A model generated the notes under the pieces. The model did no database searches. It worked only from the letters and a program-made list of their open reading frames with translations, and was not told the origin of the DNA. The position numbers were made by a program, and so were the translations under genes. A DNA stretch of 36,587 nt. Source: Candidatus Rokubacteria bacterium GWA2_73_35 (GTDB taxonomy: Bacteria > Methylomirabilota > Methylomirabilia > Rokubacteriales > CSP1-6). The stretch is taken from positions 1 to 36,587 of the forward strand of contig MGBU01000171.1 in NCBI GenBank assembly GCA_001790205.1. The letters run 5' to 3'. Positions 9,838-16,957 of the stretch are shown one piece after another (within the stretch, counting starts at the first letter, position 1; every line of letters begins with the position of its first letter).

Positions 9838-10917
9838 ATGAAGGTCGAGACGCAGCTGCCGCTCGGCAAGCTGGATCCCGGACTCCGCAGCGCCCCGAGG
9901 CTCGACCTCGCGTCGGTCCAGCGCGGCGCGCACGAGATCGAGGCGCTCGGCTTCGACGGGTTCGTGACGGGCGAGCTCAAGACGGACCCGTTCCTGCCGC
10001 TCGGGCTGGCCGCGGCCGCGACGGAACGGATCAGCCTGACCACCGCGGTCGCGATCGCGTTCCCGCGGAGCCCGACGGTCACCGCGATGCTCGCGTGGGA
10101 CCTCCAGACGCTCTCCCGCGGGCGGTTCATCCTCGGCCTCGGCACCCAGGTGAAGGGACACATCGAGCGGCGCTACGGCGTGCCGTGGGCCCCGCCGGTG
10201 CCGCGCCTGCGCGAGTACATCAAGGCGCTCCGGGCGGTGTGGGACTGCTGGCAGCGCGGCACGCCCCTCGACGTGCGCGGCGCGCACTACAACCTCTCCC
10301 TGATGGTCCCGCTCTTCGACCCGGGGCCGATCGAGCACCCGCGGATCCCGATCCACGTGGCCGCGATCAACGAGCACATCTGCCGGCTGGCCGGCGAGGC
10401 CTGCGACGGGATCCGGCCGCACCCGATCACCACCCCGAAGTTCATCCGGGAGGTCATGCTGCCGAACGTCGCGCGCGGCGCGCGGAGCGCCGGGCGGGGG
10501 CTCGCGGGCTTCGAGGTGGCGGTGAGCCCCCTCGTCGCGGTCGGCGACGACGCGCGCGAGCGCGCCGAGCGGCTGCGCGACGTCCGCGCCCGCATCGCCT
10601 TCTACGCGTCCACGCGGACGTACCGCGCGGTGTTCGAGGCGCACGGCTGGGGAGAACTGGTCGAGGGACTCCACGCGCTGTCGGTCCAGCAGCGGTGGGA
10701 GGAGATGCCGGCGCGCATCCCGGACGAGGTGGTGGACACGATCGCCGTCGTGGGCGCCTGGGACGACGTCGTCCCGAAGATCCTAGCGCGCTACGGCGAC
10801 GTCGCCACGCGGATCGAGTGGAGCCTGCCCGTCCGCACGCCGGCGGACGCCGAGCGGCAGCGCCACGTCCTCGGCGCGCTCCAGGGGGCCCCGCCCCCCG
10901 CGGGGCTCAGCGGCTGA
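9838..10917 (+). CDS. LLM-class flavin-dependent oxidoreductase (TIGR03617-like F420-dependent family)
   Basis: ATG at 9838, 359 aa; EIEALGFDGFVTGELKTDPFLPLGLAAAATERISLTTAVAIAFPRSP; LSRGRFILGLGTQVKGHIERRYG. Confidence 0.92.
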   Translation: MKVETQLPLGKLDPGLRSAPRLDLASVQRGAHEIEALGFDGFVTGELKTDPFLPLGLAAAATERISLTTAVAIAFPRSPTVTAMLAWDLQTLSRGRFILGLGTQVKGHIERRYGVPWAPPVPRLREYIKALRAVWDCWQRGTPLDVRGAHYNLSLMVPLFDPGPIEHPRIPIHVAAINEHICRLAGEACDGIRPHPITTPKFIREVMLPNVARGARSAGRGLAGFEVAVSPLVAVGDDARERAERLRDVRARIAFYASTRTYRAVFEAHGWGELVEGLHALSVQQRWEEMPARIPDEVVDTIAVVGAWDDVVPKILARYGDVATRIEWSLPVRTPADAERQRHVLGALQGAPPPAGLSG

Positions 10918-11749
10918 CGACGCGGTTCTTCTGCGCGCCGAGGCCGGTGATGCCCATCTCGACGACGTCGCCCGGCTCGAGGTAGCGCGGGGGCTTCATG
11001 CCGTGGGCGACGCCCGCCGGCGTGCCGGTCGAGACGACGTCGCCCGCGCGCAGCGACATGAAGCGGCTCACGTAGGCGACGAGCGCGGCCACGCCGAAGA
11101 TCATGTTGGCGGTGCTGCCGTGCTGGCGCGGCTCGCCGTTGACCGTCGTCCACAACTCGAGCGCCTGGGGCGCGCGTACCTCGTCGGCGGTGACCAGCCA
11201 CGGGCCGATCGGCGCGAAGGTGTCCGCGCTCTTGCCCTTGGTGGTCGCCCCACCGTGCTCGATCTGGAACGCGCGCTCGGAGACGTCGTCGACGAGGCAG
11301 TACGCGGCGACGTGCCGGAGGGCCTCGGCCTCGCTCACGCCGCGCGCGTCGCGCCCGATGACCGCGCCCAGCTCGACCTCGTAGTCGAGCTTCGTGCCGC
11401 CGCGCGGCCGGACGATCGGGTCGTGGGGCCCGGTGATCGCGCTCGTGGCCTTGAGGAAGACGACCGGCTCCTTCGGCAGCGGCTGGCCCACCTCGCTCGC
11501 GTGGTCCGTGTAGTTGAGGCCGATGCAGACGAGCTTGCCGATGCCGGCCAGCGGACAGCCGAGCCGCGGCCGGCCGCGGACCACGGGCAGCCGCGCCGTC
11601 CTGAGCGCGCGCAGGCGCCGCAGGCCCGCCGGCGAGAGCACGGCCGGCGTGAGGTCGCGCACCACGCGCGAGAGATCGCGCAGCGTGCCGTCCGCGTCGA
11701 TGAGACCGGGCTTCTCGGCGCCGGCGCGCCCGTAGCGGACGAGCTTCAT
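10907..11749 (-). CDS. Fumarylacetoacetate hydrolase family protein
   Basis: 280 aa; KLVCIGLNYTDHASEVGQPLPKEPVVFLKATSAITGPHDPI; DYEVELGAVIGRDARGVSEAEALRHVAAYCLVDDVSER; GDVVSTGTPAGVA. Confidence 0.95.
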   Translation of the reverse strand: MKLVRYGRAGAEKPGLIDADGTLRDLSRVVRDLTPAVLSPAGLRRLRALRTARLPVVRGRPRLGCPLAGIGKLVCIGLNYTDHASEVGQPLPKEPVVFLKATSAITGPHDPIVRPRGGTKLDYEVELGAVIGRDARGVSEAEALRHVAAYCLVDDVSERAFQIEHGGATTKGKSADTFAPIGPWLVTADEVRAPQALELWTTVNGEPRQHGSTANMIFGVAALVAYVSRFMSLRAGDVVSTGTPAGVAHGMKPPRYLEPGDVVEMGITGLGAQKNRVVSR

Positions 11750-11753
11750 CGCG

Positions 11754-12734
11754 TCACCTCGTCCGGTAGACCACGAGCCGGTCCGCGCCCGACTCCGGCG
11801 CCCAGACCTCGCCCGGGCGGCCGAGGATCTGGCGCACGTGGGCGCCGCGGCGGTCGCTCGGGAACGCCCGGAACGTCTCCGTCTCGGGGTCGAAGCGCAC
11901 CATCGCGTTGGCTCCCCAGTCGCTCAGCCACACGCGGTCCCGGTCGTCCACGTAGACGGCGTAGGGGCTCGGCCGGTCGCCGGGCAGCTTCCAGGTCCGC
12001 CAGCTCCGGCTCTTCGGGTCGTAGCGGCTCACGTTGCCGGAGTTCCACTCGCTGACCCAGACGCGGCCCCGGGAGTCGGACCACACGCGCCGCGCGCCCT
12101 GGTCCTTCGTGGGCGGCTCGATGACCGTGGCCGCCCCGGTCTCGACGTCCACGCGCGCGATGTGGCTGCCCGCGAGCGAGGCGTAGTAGACGTCGCCGTC
12201 CGGCGTCGTCGCGATGCCGTAGGGGCCGCGGCCGCGCGGCGCGTCCCAGACCTGCATCGCGCCGGTCCGGGGATCGAGCCGCCCGTACACGCCGCGCTGG
12301 CCGGTGAACCAGACCCGCCCGCGCCGGTCGAAGGTGAGGGTGTTGAGGTTGGCGTAGCCGCGCGACTCCGGCAGCGGCCAGCTCCGCACGGCGCGGGTCC
12401 GCGGGTCCACGCGCACGATCGCGTTGGTGCCGCCCTCCGTGACCCACGGCGCGCCGTCGGGCCCGACGACCACGCCGTGCGGCGAGGCGCCCGCGCCGAG
12501 CGCGATCAGCTCCACCGTGCCCGTCGCGGGGTCGAGCCGGCCGAGGTGGCCGGTGCGCTGGGCCGTGTACCAGACGATGCCGTCGGCGCCGACGGCGACG
12601 TCGTGCGGGAAGCCGCCGGGGGGCACGGCGTAGGCCCGGATGCTGACGTCGGTCTGCGCGCCGGCGGGCACGCCGACGAGGGCGACAACGAGCGCGAGGA
12701 CGAGGGCGAGGCCGCCGAGCGTCAGGGGGCGCAT
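11754..12734 (-). CDS. Virginiamycin B lyase (Vgb)-like / streptogramin lyase beta-propeller protein, exported
   Basis: Repeated GPYGIATTPDGDVYYASLAGSHIARVD and SPYAVYVDDRDRVWLSDWGANAMVRFDPETETF blades; signal peptide MRPLTLGGLALVLALVVALVGVPAGAQ (start at 12734 chosen over 12758). Confidence 0.85.
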   Translation of the reverse strand: MRPLTLGGLALVLALVVALVGVPAGAQTDVSIRAYAVPPGGFPHDVAVGADGIVWYTAQRTGHLGRLDPATGTVELIALGAGASPHGVVVGPDGAPWVTEGGTNAIVRVDPRTRAVRSWPLPESRGYANLNTLTFDRRGRVWFTGQRGVYGRLDPRTGAMQVWDAPRGRGPYGIATTPDGDVYYASLAGSHIARVDVETGAATVIEPPTKDQGARRVWSDSRGRVWVSEWNSGNVSRYDPKSRSWRTWKLPGDRPSPYAVYVDDRDRVWLSDWGANAMVRFDPETETFRAFPSDRRGAHVRQILGRPGEVWAPESGADRLVVYRTR

Positions 12735-12754
12735 GCTGACCTCCATGCCGCGGC

Positions 12755-13510
12755 TCACGCGATCCGGATGATGCCCGGCTCGAGGGGCGTGAACCGCACG
12801 GCGACCTCGGGGTCGTGGCCCGCGACGACGAGCCGCTCGGCGCCGGCGAGTGCCTCGATCGTCTCGAACCCCTCGAGCATCTCCGGCAGGCTCGTGAGGA
12901 GCTGCACGGGCTGCCGCGTCTCGACGTTGCGGTAGAAGTGCGAGGCGTCCGAGGCGAGGACGACGGTCCCGCGCGCCGTCCGGACGCTCACGATCTGGAG
13001 CCCCGCGGTGTGGCCGCCGACGCGGTGCACGCGGATCCCGGGCAGCACGTCGCGGTCACCGTGGACGATCCGGACGCGCCCCGCGTAGTTCAGCGGCACG
13101 AGCCCCGCCAGCGCCGTCGGGTTGGCCGAGGACCGGACCGCCGGCGCGGCGGCCCAGGGCCCCGTCCAGAACGCCACCTCGTCCCGCTGGATCCAGAACT
13201 CCGCGGCGGGGAAGAGCCCGTGCCCGGCCCAGTGGTCGTAGTGCAGGTGCGTGACGAGCGCGAGCGGCACGTCGCCCGGCCGGACCCCCGCGCGCTCGAC
13301 CATCGCCGCGGGGCTCACGTAGCCCCGGATCCCGCGCGCCCGCGCGTCGTCCTCGAGGAAGCCGGTGTCCACGAGGACGGGGTGGGGCCCGCCGAGGATC
13401 AGCCAGACGTAGTAGTGGAGCGTGAGCGGCGCGTGCGACGCCTCGCGGTAGAAGAACTGGCAGGCCGTCGTGTCCCGCTCCGCGTACTTGAGCGCGTAGA
13501 CCTCGTACAT
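12755..13510 (-). CDS. N-acyl homoserine lactonase-like metallo-beta-lactamase-fold hydrolase
   Basis: ATG at 13510, 251 aa; THLHYDHWAGH (HxHxDH), VHRVGGHTAGLQIV, VVLASDASHFYRN, LVVAGHDP. Confidence 0.85.
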   Translation of the reverse strand: MYEVYALKYAERDTTACQFFYREASHAPLTLHYYVWLILGGPHPVLVDTGFLEDDARARGIRGYVSPAAMVERAGVRPGDVPLALVTHLHYDHWAGHGLFPAAEFWIQRDEVAFWTGPWAAAPAVRSSANPTALAGLVPLNYAGRVRIVHGDRDVLPGIRVHRVGGHTAGLQIVSVRTARGTVVLASDASHFYRNVETRQPVQLLTSLPEMLEGFETIEALAGAERLVVAGHDPEVAVRFTPLEPGIIRIA

Positions 13511-13530
13511 GGCGCACCTCGCTGGCGCCC

Positions 13531-13540
13531 GAGTATACTC
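13531..13540. promoter_or_regulatory. Candidate bidirectional -10 element: perfect palindrome gagtatactc between two divergent genes
   Basis: Only 40 nt separate the start codons at 13510 (-) and 13551 (+); the palindrome contains TATACT on both strands. Confidence 0.45.
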
Positions 13541-13550
13541 CGTCCACGCC

Positions 13551-13922
13551 ATGACGCCGGAGCCCGCGGACCTCCTCGTCCTCGAGGGGCGCATCGAGCG
13601 CACCGAGCTGGCGCGGCTCGTCCGCCTCTTCGGCGACATGGTGAAGTACGTGGTGGACGTCGAGCGCGGCGTGATCGCGATCGGCGGCGAGCTGCACGCC
13701 GACGCCGAGCACGTGCTCCTCGAGCGCGGCAGCCGCGCGGCCGACCTCTGGGGCGCCAACTACTATCCGGGGCGCGGCCGCGAGGGCTCGATCGAGTACA
13801 CCTCGCTGATCAACATCCGCCCGGCCCGGGGCAACGTGGGGATGGAGGTCGGGGACCCGGCGATCCGCGAGCGCATCCGGGCCCTGACGGAGGCGCTCGT
13901 CGGCGAGGGCGAAGCGCTGTGA
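13551..13922 (+). CDS. DUF5674-like hypothetical protein
   Basis: ATG at 13551, 123 aa; MVKYVVDVERGVIAIGGELHADAEHVLLERGSRAADLWGANYYPGR...SIEYTSLINIRPARGN. Confidence 0.75.
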   Translation: MTPEPADLLVLEGRIERTELARLVRLFGDMVKYVVDVERGVIAIGGELHADAEHVLLERGSRAADLWGANYYPGRGREGSIEYTSLINIRPARGNVGMEVGDPAIRERIRALTEALVGEGEAL

Positions 13923-13992
13923 GAGCCCGTGGACACGTCGCGTCGTCGAGGGGCGCCACGGCTGTGCCGGGGCGCCCCGAGGGTTGGGGGGC

Positions 13993-14018
13993 TTGGGGGG
14001 CGCCCGGAGCCCCCCATG
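13993..14018 (+). repeat. 26-bp hairpin repeat, copy 1 (ttggggggcgcccggagccccccatg)
   Basis: Exact reverse-complement copy at 24359-24384; internal stem ggggggc/gcccccc. Confidence 0.85.
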
Positions 14019-14025
14019 CGGTGAG

Positions 14026-14367
14026 ATGACTCACCACGCCGGTCTCTCGCGCACGCGCTGGGCGGCCTTCGCGCCCGACCAGCAGGTGCTGATGATCGCC
14101 AACGAGATGAACCGCGCCGCCAAGCTCACGGCGCCGGGGGACCGGGAGCGCCTGCGGAGCGCCTACGCGCGCGCCCTGCAGCTCACCGATCTCACCGTCG
14201 AGGGCAGCGTGCGCCGCGCGCTCCGGCGGGAGCTGCTCCGCTGGCGCGACCTCGTCGCCGCGCTCTACCTGGCGCCCGCCGCCGAGCCCGCGGCCCACGC
14301 CGCCGCCTTCCGCGCCCTGCTCCGCCTCACGCCCGAGGCGTCGAAGCAGCTCGCGGCGGGGGGCTGA
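14026..14367 (+). CDS. Hypothetical protein, helical
   Basis: ATG at 14026, 113 aa; no recognised domain (FAPDQQVLMIANEMNRAAKLTAPGDRERLRSAYARALQLTDLT). Confidence 0.6.
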   Translation: MTHHAGLSRTRWAAFAPDQQVLMIANEMNRAAKLTAPGDRERLRSAYARALQLTDLTVEGSVRRALRRELLRWRDLVAALYLAPAAEPAAHAAAFRALLRLTPEASKQLAAGG

Positions 14368-14380
14368 GCGTCCCGCGGGA

Positions 14381-14956
14381 TCAGGACCGCGCGGCGAGCG
14401 CCTGCCTGAAGCGCCGGGCGTAGCCCACGACGTCGCGGTCGAGCCGGCCCTCCGTGCGACCCCGGGCGATCTTGACGCTCACCACGAACGGCCCGTCCTC
14501 CCGGAGGATCCGGTCGTACGCGCGCCCGAGCTCCTCCTCGGTGCGCACCTCGAGCGCCTTCTCGACGCCGGCGCCGCGCGCGATCGCGGCCAGGCTCGAG
14601 CGCGCCGCCGTCGCCGTCGGCTGGCCGCCGGTGGTCTGGTGGACCTCGTTGTCCCAGATCACGAGCGCGAGGTTCCTCGGCGCCTCGGTGGCGATCGTGC
14701 AGAGCGAGCCGAGGTTCATCAGGAGCGAGCCGTCCCCGTCGAGGCACACGACGCGCACGTCGGGGCGTGCCAGCGCGAGGCCGAGCCCGATGGACGAGCA
14801 CTGGCCCATGGAGCCGAAGGTGTAGCAGTTGAGGGGACGGTCGGCGCTCTGCTGGAGCTCGAGCGACGCCTGGCCGAGGTTACTGACCACCACCTCGGAG
14901 GTGAGGCGCTCGGCGAGGAGCCGGGTGGCGGCGGTGCGCGTCAGCGTGGCGCTCAT
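14381..14956 (-). CDS. TPP-dependent decarboxylase, C-terminal/beta subunit (sulfopyruvate/phosphonopyruvate decarboxylase-like)
   Basis: TPP-binding LDGDGSLLMNLGSLCTIATEAPRNLALVIWDNEVHQTTGGQ; ATGA overlap with the upstream alpha subunit. Confidence 0.82.
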   Translation of the reverse strand: MSATLTRTAATRLLAERLTSEVVVSNLGQASLELQQSADRPLNCYTFGSMGQCSSIGLGLALARPDVRVVCLDGDGSLLMNLGSLCTIATEAPRNLALVIWDNEVHQTTGGQPTATAARSSLAAIARGAGVEKALEVRTEEELGRAYDRILREDGPFVVSVKIARGRTEGRLDRDVVGYARRFRQALAARS

Positions 14957-15468
14957 CCCTGTTTGCCTCCCGTCAGCTCGGGGGGGAGGACGAAGGCGAC
15001 GGGGAGCCCGCGCGTGTAGGCGAGCTTGACGAGGCCGTCGCCCTGCGCCTCCAGCTCGGCGACCGAGGACGGCTTGATCCACCGGATGCCGAGGGCGTCG
15101 AGGATGGGGGCGGCGGCCTGCCCCATCGGCACCTGCGCGGGGTTGAACTCGCCGAGGTCGCCGCGGTGGCTGACCACGAGGACGATCGGGATCTGGCTCG
15201 CGACGTTGAGCGACGCCAGGGCGTTCACGCAGTTGCCGAGGCCGCTGTTCTGCATGAGCAGCGCGCCGCGCCGGCCGCCGAGCCAGGCGCCGGACAGGAG
15301 GCCGATGCCCTCCTCCTCGCGCGTCACCGTGACCACGCGGCACTCGGGGTCGGCCCACAGGTGCTCGAGCACGTGGCTCACGATGTAGTCCGGGACCGTC
15401 GCGAACATCCGGACGTCGTTCCTGCGCAGCACGTCCGCCAGGTGCTTGGACCAGCTCGGGTCGATCAT
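14953..15468 (-). CDS. TPP-dependent decarboxylase, N-terminal/alpha subunit (sulfopyruvate/phosphonopyruvate decarboxylase-like)
   Basis: SKHLADVLRRNDVRMFATVPDYIVSHVLEHL...VTREEEGIGLLSGAWLGGRRGALLMQNSGLGNCVNALASL. Confidence 0.82.
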   Translation of the reverse strand: MIDPSWSKHLADVLRRNDVRMFATVPDYIVSHVLEHLWADPECRVVTVTREEEGIGLLSGAWLGGRRGALLMQNSGLGNCVNALASLNVASQIPIVLVVSHRGDLGEFNPAQVPMGQAAAPILDALGIRWIKPSSVAELEAQGDGLVKLAYTRGLPVAFVLPPELTGGKQG

Positions 15469-15602
15469 GGCCTCGCGTCCCCCTCGTCGCCGCGTGGCGG
15501 CCGCTCGCCAGTGTAGCAGGGCGGCCGCCGGCGCGGCGAGTGCCCTCTGCTATGATCGGTGGCGTCCGGGGTCCGCGCGGCCTCGCGACGAGGAGGCCTG
15601 AT

Positions 15603-16895
15603 CTGCAGAAGGGCGCGCCCCTCTTCCTGGTCCTGCTCGCGCTCGGTCCCCTCGGGTGCACGACGGTCGCGGCCCCGGGTCCGCCGCCTGCCGCGAGCGT
15701 GCCGCTGCCCGCCGCCGCGCCGGCCCGGCCGGCCCTTCCCGAGCTCCCGCGCCTGCGCGCGGCGGTCGACCGCGATCCCACGAGCGCCGTCGCCCGCCAC
15801 CGTCTCGGCCGGGCGCTGATCGGCCGCGGCGAGATGGCGGAGGCCGTCGTGTGGCTGCGCGACGCGCTCCGGCTCGCGCCCGACCTGGCGGAGGCGCGGG
15901 CGAGCCTCGGGCTCGCGCTCTACGGCATGGGCGACGTCGGCGCCGCGGTCGAGGAGCTGCGCGCCGTCCTCCGGGCGCGGCCGGACCTCGTCGAGCCGCG
16001 GCTCACGCTCGCCGCCGCGCTCGTCGCCCGGCAGGACTGGCCGGCGGCGCGCGCGGTGCTGGAGGAATTGGTGGCAGCGCACCCGGACCTCGCGCAGGCC
16101 CACTACACGCTCGGCGCCGTGCGCTACACCCAGGGCGACCTCGACGGCGCGATCGCGGCCTACCGCCGGGTGCTCACCCTCGAGCCCCGCCAGGCAGACG
16201 CGCGCTACAACCTGGGGCTCGTGTTGAGGCTCGCGCGCCGGGACGTCGAGGCGACGCCGGAGTTCCTCGCCGCGGCCCGCGCGGGACTGCCGAGCGCCCA
16301 GTTCTTCGCGGGCACCGCGTACGCGGGCGGGCTCGGGGTCGAGCGCGACCTCGCCCAGGCCGTCCGCTGGTGGTCGGGCGCGGCCGAGCAGGGGATGCGC
16401 GAGGCCGACGAGGCGCTCGCCCAGCTCCGGCTGGTCGCGCTCGGCAGGGCCCGGCGCCCGCCGGCCGAGCGCGAGGCCGCCGAGCGGGCGTTCGGGGACT
16501 TCCGCGAGAGCCTCTGGGGCGAGCACGCCGACCTGGCCCGGGACGGCGCGGACAGCGTGGGCGCGGCGCTCCTGCGCGCGGGGCGCGTGGCGGAGGCCGT
16601 GCGGCTGCTGCTCCGCGAGGCCGCGGCGCTCGGCGAGCCGGCCGAGCGCCAGCTCGAGACGCTCTACGAGCAGGGGGTCGAGGACCGGCTGCCCGCGCAC
16701 GACGCGCGCATCCTCGCCTACTTCAAGATTGCGGCGGCCGAGGGCCAGGTCCGCCCGCGGATCGCGCTCGCGCGCTTCTACGCCCGCGGGCTCGGCGTGC
16801 CGAAGGACGTCGCGCGTGCGCTCGGCCTGCTCCGGGCCACGCCCCACGAGGACGCCCAGCGCCTGCTCCGGGAGCTGTCGGCCGCGAGCCCGTAG
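15603..16895 (+). CDS. TPR/Sel1-like repeat lipoprotein
   Basis: Lipobox LGPLGC after a short hydrophobic stretch; TPRs (PDLAQAHYTLGAVRYTQGDLDGAIAAYRRVLTLEPRQADARYNLGLV) and Sel1-like GTAYAGGLGVERDLAQAVRWWSGAAEQG, LARFYARGLGVPKDVARALGLL. Start ambiguous: the ORF opens at 15540, and CTG 15603 lies 6 nt after aggagg. Confidence 0.8.
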   Translation: MQKGAPLFLVLLALGPLGCTTVAAPGPPPAASVPLPAAAPARPALPELPRLRAAVDRDPTSAVARHRLGRALIGRGEMAEAVVWLRDALRLAPDLAEARASLGLALYGMGDVGAAVEELRAVLRARPDLVEPRLTLAAALVARQDWPAARAVLEELVAAHPDLAQAHYTLGAVRYTQGDLDGAIAAYRRVLTLEPRQADARYNLGLVLRLARRDVEATPEFLAAARAGLPSAQFFAGTAYAGGLGVERDLAQAVRWWSGAAEQGMREADEALAQLRLVALGRARRPPAEREAAERAFGDFRESLWGEHADLARDGADSVGAALLRAGRVAEAVRLLLREAAALGEPAERQLETLYEQGVEDRLPAHDARILAYFKIAAAEGQVRPRIALARFYARGLGVPKDVARALGLLRATPHEDAQRLLRELSAASP

Positions 16896-16957
16896 GCCCG
16901 GGAGCCGCGACCACGCGCCCCGCACTCCACTTCCTCCTCACCGCGGCCGGGGCCGCG

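Noticed and set aside
15656-16957. N-terminal extension of the CHASE2 regulator ORF (the ORF track gives 1313 aa from 15656)
   Set aside because: The first ~434 residues are an out-of-frame read of the TPR lipoprotein gene; GTG 16958 is a more credible start.
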